Positions 35,415 to 44,630 of a DNA stretch of 64,000 nt are shown one piece after another. The stretch is taken from contig NZ_NQKQ01000014.1 of assembly GCF_002269505.1 (NCBI RefSeq), forward strand, positions 61,147 through 125,146. The letters run 5' to 3'. The position numbers and the translations under genes are program-made. Position 1 is the first letter of the stretch; each line of letters starts with the position of its first letter. A model generated the notes under the pieces. That model saw only the letters and a list, made by a program, of their open reading frames with translations. It was not told the origin of the DNA and searched no databases. This stretch comes from Pseudomonas fragi (GTDB lineage: Bacteria > Pseudomonadota > Gammaproteobacteria > Pseudomonadales > Pseudomonadaceae).

Positions 35415-36599
35415 TCAACCCTCGATAAAAACCTTCCGCGGCGGTTCATGCATCAAGAAGTTCTGATGCGAGATATTCCACGCATAGGCGCCCGCCAGGG
35501 TGAACACCAGGAGGTCACCGATCGCCAGTTGCGCAACAGGTTGCTGCCTGGCAAGAACATCCTTGGGCGTACACAGCTGGCCTACCAGGGTGACGCTCTG
35601 ACCGGTGATCTGCGCAGGCTCTGTACCTCGCACAACCGTGAACGGATGATCATGACCCTGTGCTGCAGGCGTGCGGAAGTGATGGGTGCCACCACGCCCG
35701 ATGGCAAAAAACTCACCGTGGCTGCTTTTGATATCCAGCACCTGCATCACGTAATAACCACAGGCTGCGCTGATAAAACGCCCGATTTCAAAACGGATAC
35801 GGGTTGCACCCATACCGTACTCGTCGATCAACTCCTTGAGCCCCCGGCAAAACCGAGCCCAGTCGAATGACTGCGTCACATCCTGGTAATGGATGCCCAT
35901 GCCACCACCGACATTCAGCACTGGCAGTTGCAGGTTGTGATCTGCACACAGTTGGCGGAAAGTCAGAAAGTAGCTGCGAATCAACTCAAGGTGCGCATCG
36001 ACATCCAGCTGGTGAGACAGCAAATGAAAGTGCAACCCCTTGAGTTCCAACGACGACTCTTCGCGCACTATTTTCAGCGCACTGGCCAGCCCCTCCTCAT
36101 CCAGGCCGAACGGTGTGGGCTTACCGCCCATCACCAGCCTGCTCTGCGGCGCCCTTGCCAGCTTGAGGTTCAGGCGCAGCATGACCGGTGCCCGCACCCC
36201 GCGCTCACGGGCGATGCGCGCCAGGCTGCGCAGCTCGGTCACACTCTCGACATGAAACGCCGAGATGCAATACTGCATGGCTATATCCAGTTCACGATCA
36301 AGCTTGCCAGGGCCGCCAAAGATCAGTGGCTGGTCGGGGCATTGCTCATGCAGCCAGGTCAGCTCACCACCCGAGGCGGCTTCAAAACCGTCCACCCAGG
36401 GAGCAAGGGTTTTCAACACCCGCGCCTCCGGGTTGGCTTTGGCGGCATAGAATAATTCGCAGTTTTCAGGCAGTACTTCACGCATCGCCTTTATATGCCG
36501 CTCGAGGGCCGGCAGGTCATAAACATAGGCACACAATGGCGCGTGATGCTCAGCCTTGAGTTGCTCGATACACCGATTAACAGCTGCAGGAAGAGTCAT
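35415..36599 (-). CDS. pvsE: Siderophore biosynthesis PLP decarboxylase, PvsE-type
   Basis: A 394-residue fold-type III decarboxylase of the diaminopimelate/ornithine decarboxylase group. The PLP lysine is Lys54 in FYAAKANPEARVL, the glycine loop is NVGGGMGIHY, and FEIGRFISAACGYYVMQV is the C-terminal barrel segment. In vibrioferrin and achromobactin loci this enzyme supplies the ethanolamine part by decarboxylating serine or its citryl adduct. ATG 36599 overlaps the pvsD stop (GCATGA). Last gene of the operon. Confidence 0.88.
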   Translation of the reverse strand: MTLPAAVNRCIEQLKAEHHAPLCAYVYDLPALERHIKAMREVLPENCELFYAAKANPEARVLKTLAPWVDGFEAASGGELTWLHEQCPDQPLIFGGPGKLDRELDIAMQYCISAFHVESVTELRSLARIARERGVRAPVMLRLNLKLARAPQSRLVMGGKPTPFGLDEEGLASALKIVREESSLELKGLHFHLLSHQLDVDAHLELIRSYFLTFRQLCADHNLQLPVLNVGGGMGIHYQDVTQSFDWARFCRGLKELIDEYGMGATRIRFEIGRFISAACGYYVMQVLDIKSSHGEFFAIGRGGTHHFRTPAAQGHDHPFTVVRGTEPAQITGQSVTLVGQLCTPKDVLARQQPVAQLAIGDLLVFTLAGAYAWNISHQNFLMHEPPRKVFIEG

Positions 36600-38356
36600 G
36601 CGCATTCGCTCTTTTCAATCATCGCCAACGGGCTCGGTAGCTGGGTGTAACCGGCCTCCCGGTCGGCCCGCATCATCAGGCGGGTCATAAAGTTTTCCTT
36701 GCTCGGCAACGGTGCACCGGCGCACAACTCGCGCAGTTGCTGCGGATGGCCCAGACAAGCCGACTGCGCGTGCAGCAAATCGCCGATGCGCGCCCACAAC
36801 TGCTGTTCCAGCACCTCGCTGCCGTTGGACAGATGGAAAATCGCCTCGCCCAGATTGTTCACCAGAGCGCAGTAACCCACCCGCTGCCAGGCCTTTTGCG
36901 CGCTGTAGTAGACCGAGCTGCGGGTACGCTCGTCGAGTGCACTCAGGCGCTCTGCCGGCCAGATTTCAGGTACCAGCTTGGTGCCCTCCAGATCGCGGAT
37001 CCACACCCGGCTCGGCAAGCCGTCCCGGGTAAAACCGATAACCGTGTTCTGCAAATGCGGCTCCAGCGCCACACCCTGACGGAACAGGCAATACAGCACG
37101 CCACCCAGCATTTTCGCGGCATAGGCATCCAGCCAGTTGAGTGTGGCCTGCTCGATACCCAGGCCGCTGTTGTCGGCATAACGCCGCAGCTGCTGGCGGC
37201 AGACACTGCGACCTTGCAAGTCCCAGGTAAACAGCGCCATTGCCACTTGTGGCTGATAGGCCTCGCGATCGGCAATGGACAGGTTTTCCCGGTAAACGAT
37301 ACCGAAGCATTCGGTGACTTCGCGAGCCTCTTCCAGGGTTCCCAAAGCACTGAGGTCCAGGCTGGTAGCACTGGGTTCGGGCATCAGCACAAAGTCCGGC
37401 TGGCGGATCGCCAGTTCACTCATCACCGGCCCCAGCAGCCGGGTCAGGGCCACTGCACTGTCCAGCTCATACCAGGCGTTCTTGCGCACGCAGTTAGTCA
37501 GCCGCACATGCATGGAGAACTTCATGAAGTAGGCCATTTGCGGATGATAAAGCGTGCGCACCGACGAGGTCGGGAACATGGCCTGGCCCAGAGGCCCGAG
37601 GTATTCGATCAGGCCCTGTTGCTGGGCGCGCTGCACCAGAGGGTCGGCCAGTATGCGGCCGACTTCCCAGGGGTGGCACGGATAGGCATCGTCGCGCCCC
37701 GCCAGTTGCTGCAGGGTACTGCGCGGGTCCTCGCCCTGATGACGTAGCAGCGCCGGGTCGATCTTGAACCAGTGCAACTGAAAGGTCGCGCCGACTTCCG
37801 GCGAGCAGGCCAGCAAATCGTGATGGGAGATACCTTCACGGCTTTTCGGCGTAGGGTGCAGGGCGTGCCCCCAAAGCTGATGCTGTTCTGAAGCCAGCAG
37901 ACTGTCGGATGCCTGGTTGGCCGGCCGCGAATGGCGCAGAAAGGTTCGGGTGATCTGCAGGCTGTTGGCGACCTGTTGCAGCATCTCACCGACGCGCTGC
38001 GCACCACTCAGGGGGGTACACAGCAGGCTGGCCAGCTCCTGGGCATCCAGCGGTCGCCAGCTCTGCTGGTTGCCCTTGAAATAAGGCGCGCCGATGTAAT
38101 GGCAACGGCCCAGCAGGCTGGCACTGTCGATACGCACCACCAACCGGCCGCCGGGCAGACGGATGCCAATGCAGCGGCCATTGGCCTGGCGCAGGCTCAT
38201 CGGCAGATCCTGGGCCTGATAGTTCAGGTTGGCTTCATTACGCGGCAAGGCGTATTCACGCAAATAGCAATTGAGCAGGCATTCGATGGCATGACGCTGG
38301 GCTTCGCCATCGAGGGCATGGTCATTGAGGGACAGTGTATCTGGAGCGAACATCAT
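36596..38356 (-). CDS. pvsD: IucA/IucC-type NIS siderophore synthetase, PvsD-type
   Basis: A 586-residue NRPS-independent siderophore synthetase. Family marks are SREGISHHDLLACSPE, YPCHPWEVGRIL, FPTSSVRTLYHPQMAYFMKFSMHVRLTN and EPHLQNTVIGF. It activates a carboxylate as an adenylate and joins it to an amine or hydroxyl. ATG 38356 has GGGAGA seven bases upstream and overlaps the MFS stop (ATGATG). With the second synthetase encoded two genes upstream it would assemble the citrate-containing siderophore in the cytoplasm. Confidence 0.9.
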   Translation of the reverse strand: MMFAPDTLSLNDHALDGEAQRHAIECLLNCYLREYALPRNEANLNYQAQDLPMSLRQANGRCIGIRLPGGRLVVRIDSASLLGRCHYIGAPYFKGNQQSWRPLDAQELASLLCTPLSGAQRVGEMLQQVANSLQITRTFLRHSRPANQASDSLLASEQHQLWGHALHPTPKSREGISHHDLLACSPEVGATFQLHWFKIDPALLRHQGEDPRSTLQQLAGRDDAYPCHPWEVGRILADPLVQRAQQQGLIEYLGPLGQAMFPTSSVRTLYHPQMAYFMKFSMHVRLTNCVRKNAWYELDSAVALTRLLGPVMSELAIRQPDFVLMPEPSATSLDLSALGTLEEAREVTECFGIVYRENLSIADREAYQPQVAMALFTWDLQGRSVCRQQLRRYADNSGLGIEQATLNWLDAYAAKMLGGVLYCLFRQGVALEPHLQNTVIGFTRDGLPSRVWIRDLEGTKLVPEIWPAERLSALDERTRSSVYYSAQKAWQRVGYCALVNNLGEAIFHLSNGSEVLEQQLWARIGDLLHAQSACLGHPQQLRELCAGAPLPSKENFMTRLMMRADREAGYTQLPSPLAMIEKSECA

Positions 38357-39495
38357 GCCGGAATCTCCCGGGAAGTGATCATTAGAGGGCGCGCCAGCGC
38401 CATGGCTGCCAGAGCCGCAAGGCACGCAACAAGAAAGGGCGAAGCAATCCCGCACATTTGGCTGACCACCGCGGCCGTGCCTCCGGCAGCGGTGCCGGCC
38501 CATTTGCCACTGGCGTCAAACCAGCCGAACAGGCGCCCTGCACTGCCTTGTCGGCTGCGCTGGCTCAGGCAACGGTGCAGCCCGACAAAGCTGAGCAACA
38601 TGCCCGCCCCGCTGAGCAGTCGCAGCACGAATAAAGGCTCGGGGTGTACGCTCCAGAATTGCAGCGCATTGCTGAGCGCCAGTAGCGCCAGCCCCGGTAA
38701 CAGCAGGTTGCCCTGGTGCTTGTGGACCCAGGGCAAGGCCAGCAGGTAAACCACATGCGGCAGGCTGTAGAGCACGCCGATCAAGGTGTCGTTGCCAATT
38801 CCCAGTTGTTCGCCGTAAGGCATGAAGTAGGGAAAGGTGACCACCATGGCGAAGCTGAACAAAAACTGCACCGCCAGCAACCGCGCCATGTCGGGCGGCA
38901 ACTCTGTCGGTGCTACGGTTTTCATGCTGTCCAGGGCATGCCGGGGGTTGTCGTTGGGCAGTGGCAATACCAGTACAAAAGCCAGCAGCGGCAACCACGC
39001 CAGCCAGCTGTAAAGGTTTATGCCCAGACCCCGGGAGGTCAGCAGCCCCAGCAGGATCGGGCCGCTGATCATTGCCAGGCGTGCCGAATATTGCGTCCAG
39101 TTCAGGGCCCGGGACAGATCCCCGCCCTTGAACTGAGTCGACAGGTAGGCGTTGGAAGCTGCCATTGCTCCGCCAAAAGTGCCCTGGATAATCAACGCCA
39201 GGACAAATACGGTCAGGTTGAGGCTAAAGCCCGCCAGCAGAAAACCTGCAAACAACCCGGCATGGGCACGCAGCAACGACAGGCGACAGCCGTTGCGGTC
39301 CGCCCAGCGGCCCCAGATGGGTGCCGCCAGGGCGGTGCACAGGGTCGGCAGGACAAACAGCACGCCGATGGCCCAACCCGGTGTGGCAGGCGCCAGATCG
39401 GCCAGGATGCGCGGCAAATACAAGGGAATCCCCAGCGCCGTAAAGGCCGACAGGTAATGCCCCAGCAGCACGCTGGCGATCAAACGGCGCTGCAT
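38353..39495 (-). CDS. pvsC: MFS siderophore exporter, PvsC-type
   Basis: A 380-residue twelve-helix major facilitator with the loop PIWGRWADRNGCRLSLLRAHA and the middle GTFGGAMAASNAYLSTQF. It lies between the two NIS synthetase genes, the place of the vibrioferrin exporter PvsC in Vibrio. The start overlaps the pvsB end by 16 bases and the stop overlaps pvsD. It most likely exports the finished siderophore across the inner membrane. Confidence 0.87.
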   Translation of the reverse strand: MQRRLIASVLLGHYLSAFTALGIPLYLPRILADLAPATPGWAIGVLFVLPTLCTALAAPIWGRWADRNGCRLSLLRAHAGLFAGFLLAGFSLNLTVFVLALIIQGTFGGAMAASNAYLSTQFKGGDLSRALNWTQYSARLAMISGPILLGLLTSRGLGINLYSWLAWLPLLAFVLVLPLPNDNPRHALDSMKTVAPTELPPDMARLLAVQFLFSFAMVVTFPYFMPYGEQLGIGNDTLIGVLYSLPHVVYLLALPWVHKHQGNLLLPGLALLALSNALQFWSVHPEPLFVLRLLSGAGMLLSFVGLHRCLSQRSRQGSAGRLFGWFDASGKWAGTAAGGTAAVVSQMCGIASPFLVACLAALAAMALARPLMITSREIPA

Positions 39496-41258
39496 GGCAC
39501 CTCCTCCAGCAGGAAGTTCGCCGCGCTGTAGCCATAGAACTTGTTGATGTCACTGGCCCCGGAGTGGGCCTTGCTGAACAGGCTGCCTGCGCTGAGCAGG
39601 TACTTGACCGGCAGCCTTGGGCTGTCGAGCAGCCAGCGGCGGGCGTCGTCACAATTGATGCCTTCGACTTCGAGTTGCTGCAGACAGCCAGTCAAGCGTT
39701 CACGCAGCGTGCCATACAGGCTGGCTTGAGTCGCAAGCCCTGCGGCCGCAATGGCCTGCACAATGGCAACGATATTGAGCTGCAAGGTAATGGTGCAGAA
39801 CATCTCGGCCAGGGGCTGGCTACTGTCAACGCGGATACGCTCATCCAGCAAGGCCGCCGGCAGCTCGGCGAGATCCGGGCAGGCTGCAGCGAAACGTTGC
39901 GGCCACAGGCGCGCGGCGTCGTTGTCCTTCATCAGCAGGCGCATTGGCTGACCCGGTTCGAAAATCAGTACGGCGTTCTGCTGATTGGCCTCAAGCGCAA
40001 TGCCGTACTGCAACCACAGCCGCAGATGAACCTGCAGCAACAGATCAAGATAATCGTCGAGCCAGTGTTGCAAGGAGCCGGCATAAAAGCGCTCGACCAG
40101 TTGTTCAAGGAACAGGTGGCCATCGGCAAGCGGGCTGGCCAGTGCGGCTACAGGCACCAGCGTGGCGTTCTCCAGACCCGCCGGATAGCGGCGCACGATA
40201 TAGGCCAGGTGACGGCTTTGCGCAGCATGGCCGCCGTGTTGTTCATCAACGTGCAAAAAGCGCGACGCCAGCGCCGGGTCACGCCCGGCCAATGCCAGCA
40301 AGGTCGTTTCAAACCAGTGACCGTCGTACAGAGTGCTCGGTTTGATCAGGCGCAGGTTGCGTGCACCCAGGGTGGTTACCAGCAACGGCAACTTGATGTG
40401 CCAATGAGGTTGAGCGCTGCACACCACAGTGCGCACCGACAGCGTCGGTTCGACCAGCATGGCCGTTAGCGGTGCCTTCATCGTACCTTCAGGCAGGGCG
40501 AACTGCTCCAGCTCGCTCCAGGTCAGCGGGTGAACCGGTATCAATGCATGACTGTGGTGCAGGGTCGCTGCCAGGCCGACGTCCTCGAAGCCCGGCCAAT
40601 GCGGCGGCTGCGGGCTGGTCAGGGTCAGCGCCTGCTTCGGGACCGCCAGCCAGTTCAGCTCGAAGCGCGGCGCAAACTCGGGCGCATAGCGTGCAAGTGC
40701 CTCGCCATCAAAACCACTTTTGGCCCGTGCCGTCGGGTAAAACGGGTGGTCCAGATAGCTTGCCAACTGGTCGATTTTCAGCAGCCGTTGCGACCAGTCC
40801 TTGAGCGCAGTTACATCATCGAGCCCGGAGGCATGATGTTGATAGGCTTGCTGGCACAGGGTGCGGTGGGTGGTGGCGCAATCGGCCTCCTGCACGTAGG
40901 CGGCGAACAGTTCAAGGCTCTCTTCATCGAGCCCCTGGCTCAAGTGGCCCAGCCAAAGCGGGTAACCACGCTGGACCCCGGTCATGTGTGGCGCAACCAC
41001 GACCCAGGCATCGCCTGTACATACCCACTCCTGCAACGGATACGCCCTGACCACTGGCAGCCACAACTCGTCAGCCCCCAAATGGGCAATCCGCAGCCAG
41101 TGGCCACCGGGTTCGTGCGCAAGGTGCTGGCTCAGCGCCTCGGGCAGCTGAGCGATCCGGCCCTGACTGACCAGCCCGCGAATATCTTCACGCAGGCAGC
41201 AATCGATGATGCGGCGGGTCATGTACGCCTGATCGGCAGCGTCTGGATACAGGCTCAT
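39480..41258 (-). CDS. pvsB: IucA/IucC-type NIS siderophore synthetase, PvsB-type
   Basis: A 592-residue NIS synthetase with HPFYPTARAKSGFDGEALARYAPEFAPRFELNWLAV, ALIPVHPLTWSELE, LSVRTVVCSAQPHWHIKLPL and EANQQNAVLIFEPG, in the family order. ATG 41258 overlaps the ATP-grasp gene stop (ATGA), giving tight coupling. It is the partner of PvsD; the two probably act on different carboxyl groups of citrate and 2-oxoglutarate, as in vibrioferrin. Confidence 0.9.
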   Translation of the reverse strand: MSLYPDAADQAYMTRRIIDCCLREDIRGLVSQGRIAQLPEALSQHLAHEPGGHWLRIAHLGADELWLPVVRAYPLQEWVCTGDAWVVVAPHMTGVQRGYPLWLGHLSQGLDEESLELFAAYVQEADCATTHRTLCQQAYQHHASGLDDVTALKDWSQRLLKIDQLASYLDHPFYPTARAKSGFDGEALARYAPEFAPRFELNWLAVPKQALTLTSPQPPHWPGFEDVGLAATLHHSHALIPVHPLTWSELEQFALPEGTMKAPLTAMLVEPTLSVRTVVCSAQPHWHIKLPLLVTTLGARNLRLIKPSTLYDGHWFETTLLALAGRDPALASRFLHVDEQHGGHAAQSRHLAYIVRRYPAGLENATLVPVAALASPLADGHLFLEQLVERFYAGSLQHWLDDYLDLLLQVHLRLWLQYGIALEANQQNAVLIFEPGQPMRLLMKDNDAARLWPQRFAAACPDLAELPAALLDERIRVDSSQPLAEMFCTITLQLNIVAIVQAIAAAGLATQASLYGTLRERLTGCLQQLEVEGINCDDARRWLLDSPRLPVKYLLSAGSLFSKAHSGASDINKFYGYSAANFLLEEVPCSAV

Positions 41259-42454
41259 GCCACCACCCATTTCAGGTCATTGAGGGTCGAATTGAGTTGC
41301 GCATCCAGGCTTACGGCATCCGGGGCTATCAGACGCAATACACCGACGTAGTCCTTGTTCGAATGGCTGATGGTCACGGTGTCACCGGCATGTTGCAGTG
41401 CACGGTAATCACACCAGTGACCCTCGGACTCGACATTGAAGCTGGCACTGGCCTGATCCAGCCGCCCCGAGCGGTCAGCGACGAGGTAATGCACGGTCGC
41501 CTGGGCCTGAGCCGGTTGAGCATCGACCAGCCCATGGCCCAGATGCAGGGCAACAATGCGGTCAAACCAGCCCTGTGGCAGCAGCCGCTCGAGCAAAAAC
41601 TCGCGACCGTCGCCGATGCTGCGATAGTTGATCTCCACCAGCACCGGGCCTTGGGCCGTAAGAATGAACTCACTATGGCAAACGCCAAAATTGACCCCGA
41701 ATGCCGCCACTTGCGCCAGAGCAGCTGACCGCTGTGCGCTGCTGAGCGGGCCATTCCAGCGGGCAGCCAGTTCGACAAAATGAGGCGGTGCAGAAAGGCT
41801 TACGTCAAAGCCGCCGATGGCTTGCAGGCTGCGACCGTCACCGAGGGTTTCGAGGGTGAACAGCGGCCCTTCCAGATACGCCTCCAGCAGCAGTGCACGA
41901 TCCGGTTGCTGCTGCCAGAACCGTGCGCAATAAGCGCTCAGTTCGGCGGCGTTGTGACACAAACGCACGTCCAGGCTGGCCACCCCTTCACGGGGCTTGG
42001 CAACCACCGGCCATGGCGCATCGTCAGGCAACTCGCAACGTGATGTGAGCACCTGGAACCACGGCCCGGGCAACCCCAGACGCTGCATGCGCTCACGCAT
42101 GGCCGCCTTGTTTTTGGCCGCATGGCACAACCGCCAGTCTTTGCCGGGGCACTCGAACGCTTCGGCCACCACGGCTGTCGCGGTTTGCAGATGGTCGCTG
42201 TTGGAAAACACGGCAAGCGGGCGCAAACCCTGGCCATTGAGCGTTTCGATAACCGCCAGCGGGTTAAAGACATCGCACTCGATCACCTGCAGCCGGTCCG
42301 GCGAAAGCGACGAACCGGCAAGCAGGCGACGGTGTTCCTGTGCGTGATCAGTGATCAGCACAATCGGCAGCCCGCGCTGCTGCGCGGCTGGCATAAAACC
42401 CTCGAGAATGGCTGGGTGTGCGACGTGGGCAAGGATGACAAATGGACGTTGCAT
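41255..42454 (-). CDS. pvsA: ATP-grasp ligase for siderophore synthesis, PvsA-type
   Basis: A 399-residue ATP-grasp protein: KTVAAMRERMQRLGLPGP-like lid region, PWPVVAKPREGVASLDVRL for ATP binding, LEAYLEGPLFTLETLGDG and the metal-binding VLVEINYRSIGDG. In vibrioferrin loci PvsA joins an amino acid (alanine) to the growing molecule. ATG 42454 has AGGA eight bases upstream; a longer frame would overlap the receptor gene deeply. First gene of the pvsABCDE block. Confidence 0.88.
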   Translation of the reverse strand: MQRPFVILAHVAHPAILEGFMPAAQQRGLPIVLITDHAQEHRRLLAGSSLSPDRLQVIECDVFNPLAVIETLNGQGLRPLAVFSNSDHLQTATAVVAEAFECPGKDWRLCHAAKNKAAMRERMQRLGLPGPWFQVLTSRCELPDDAPWPVVAKPREGVASLDVRLCHNAAELSAYCARFWQQQPDRALLLEAYLEGPLFTLETLGDGRSLQAIGGFDVSLSAPPHFVELAARWNGPLSSAQRSAALAQVAAFGVNFGVCHSEFILTAQGPVLVEINYRSIGDGREFLLERLLPQGWFDRIVALHLGHGLVDAQPAQAQATVHYLVADRSGRLDQASASFNVESEGHWCDYRALQHAGDTVTISHSNKDYVGVLRLIAPDAVSLDAQLNSTLNDLKWVVA

Positions 42455-42528
42455 GGCAGTTTCCTGGGGGCAACAGTTGCCCGTCCCGCTGGATCGGGCA
42501 ACTGATTTACAAAAGCGCGTGTGCGCGG

Positions 42529-44613
42529 TTAGAAGCGGTAGTTGACGCCTAAGGTGAGCGAACGCTCTGGCGCGGGTTGACGACCCCAAGGGCTGGTGTC
42601 GATACCACGGAAATAGTATTCGCGGTTGAACAGGTTGCTGATGCCTGCCGAGGCAGTCAGGACGCTCTTGTCTGCCAGCGGGAATTCACGCTCGATGGCC
42701 GTATTCCAGACCCAGTAGGCAGGCAGTTCGCCCACGCTGGCCGAGGCGTTTTCTTCGCGGGTATTGGCAGCGTCGGTGTAAGCCTTGCTGATGTACAGAC
42801 CGTCGAGGTTGTAGGTCCAGTGCTCGGCAAAACGGTAACGGGCATCCACCATAAACTGGTTGCGCGAGGAGTACGGCACTTCGTTGTCCTTGTAGGTGCC
42901 ATTGCGTTGCTTGGCATCCAGATAGGCATAACCGGCATGCAGGTCCAGATCACGCATGGCCTGCGGGGTCCAGAAAATATCGGTCTCGAAACCCTGGTGA
43001 CGGGTGCTGCCAAGGTTGTCGAAACGGTCAGTGGTGGCGTTGTAGACGATCTGATCATCGAAATCGATGCGATACAGGTTGAAGTCAACCCGCATGCCGT
43101 CCCACGGGGTGTAACGCACGCCGGTCTCGTAGTTCCATGCCAGTTCGGCACCGACCGCGCCTTCCTTGACGATCTGCGTGACCTGGGGCGGACGCAGGGA
43201 CTTCTGCGCGTTGGCGTAGACATACCAGGCATCGTTCGCCTGGTAACCCACGGTCAGGCCCGGCAGCCATTCTTCAGACTTGTTCTCGCGCTCGAACCCG
43301 GTGATGCCATCGCTGTAGTTCATGTGCGCGTTTTCATAGCGCGCACCGGGGGTGATAGTCAGACGATGATCGAGCAGGCTGATGGCGTTGCTGATGTAAA
43401 ACGCACGGGCGCTGTCATCGAACTTCCAGTCACGGAACGGCGAGGTGACGCCGGTGGCGAGGCTTTGGCGGTTGACCTTGTAGCTGATGTCTTCGCTGAC
43501 ATAGCGGGCGCCGAGCAACCAGGTCTGGCCGACGGTATCGCCATCGATGGTGGCGCTGATGCGCGGCTCCGAGCCCCAGACCTTGAAGTCCCGCGGACCG
43601 TCCTGCTTGGTCACGGCCGTGCCGTCCGGGGTGAACGGCAAGCCGACGACGAAATTGCGGTAGCTGTTGTGGGCAAAGTTGGTCCAGCTGAACTCAACCG
43701 AGTCAAATGGCCCCATGGCACCCAGGCGCTGGGTGTAAGTGCCCCACACACGGTCGGTGTCACCTTCGAAGCGGTCCAGCGGGCGCGTTGACTGACGCGG
43801 GTCGTCCTTGTAGTCCTTGACGCTGAGCGCGCCGGCCAGGTCCATGTCGGCCTTGTAATGCTGAACGCCAAAGCTCAGATCACGGTCGTCATCGATGTTC
43901 CACTGGCCGCGCAGGCGATAGTTCTGCACATCGGTATCGGAGTGCTCGCGGCCGTATTCGCCGCTCAGGGTATTGATATCCAGTTGCAGGCCGAAGTTAT
44001 CGGTCAGGTAGCCGCCGGTACCCAGATAGGTGTCCCACAACTGGCGCCCGCCAGCATTGAACGTGGTCTTCTCCTGCAGGGTGGTTTCCCACTCGCGGGG
44101 GATCGGCTTGCTGATGAAGTTGATCACCCCGCCGACGTTGTTCGGACCGTATTGCACCGCTGCGCCCCCGCGCACGATATCAACCCGGTCGACCGTGGCC
44201 ATGGTCATGGGAAACAGCGACAGACCGGTCTGGCCGTACGGCGCCAGCGCGAGTGGAATGCCATCTGACAAGGCCTGAATCCGGCCGCTGCGACTTTCAT
44301 ACAGCCCGCGTACCGAAATCTGAGGCAGCGCACCGGTACCGGTTTCGTCAAAAATCTTGATGCCCGGAACCCGTTGCAGCGCATCGTCCAGACCGCGGGT
44401 GCTGGCTTTTTTCAGGTCACTGGAATCGATTACGCTGCGACTGCCCGCATAGGTGCGTACCTCCTGATCACTGGCGGCTCCCAGGACATCGCCCTGAATT
44501 GTCATGGGCGCCAGCTCCACGCTGTTGCCCGCCGGTTGATCCGCGGCCATGGCCGCGTGGCAGATGCCCAGTGTTATGAGGCTCAGTGAAAAGTGTAGAG
44601 ATTTTGTTTTCAT
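42529..44613 (-). CDS. pvuA: TonB-dependent ferric-siderophore receptor, PvuA-type
   Basis: A 694-residue outer-membrane receptor. The signal peptide MKTKSLHFSLSLITLGICHAAMA is followed directly by the plug (TRGLDDALQRVPGIKIFDETG, VDRVDIVRGGAAVQYGPNNVGGVINFISKP) without an STN signalling domain, then a barrel ending SLTLGVNYRF. It takes up the ferric siderophore made by the neighbouring genes. An earlier ATG at 44631 overlaps the aldolase stop (TAATG) and is an alternative start. Confidence 0.88.
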   Translation of the reverse strand: MKTKSLHFSLSLITLGICHAAMAADQPAGNSVELAPMTIQGDVLGAASDQEVRTYAGSRSVIDSSDLKKASTRGLDDALQRVPGIKIFDETGTGALPQISVRGLYESRSGRIQALSDGIPLALAPYGQTGLSLFPMTMATVDRVDIVRGGAAVQYGPNNVGGVINFISKPIPREWETTLQEKTTFNAGGRQLWDTYLGTGGYLTDNFGLQLDINTLSGEYGREHSDTDVQNYRLRGQWNIDDDRDLSFGVQHYKADMDLAGALSVKDYKDDPRQSTRPLDRFEGDTDRVWGTYTQRLGAMGPFDSVEFSWTNFAHNSYRNFVVGLPFTPDGTAVTKQDGPRDFKVWGSEPRISATIDGDTVGQTWLLGARYVSEDISYKVNRQSLATGVTSPFRDWKFDDSARAFYISNAISLLDHRLTITPGARYENAHMNYSDGITGFERENKSEEWLPGLTVGYQANDAWYVYANAQKSLRPPQVTQIVKEGAVGAELAWNYETGVRYTPWDGMRVDFNLYRIDFDDQIVYNATTDRFDNLGSTRHQGFETDIFWTPQAMRDLDLHAGYAYLDAKQRNGTYKDNEVPYSSRNQFMVDARYRFAEHWTYNLDGLYISKAYTDAANTREENASASVGELPAYWVWNTAIEREFPLADKSVLTASAGISNLFNREYYFRGIDTSPWGRQPAPERSLTLGVNYRF

Positions 44614-44630
44614 TGGACTACGTCGGCTCA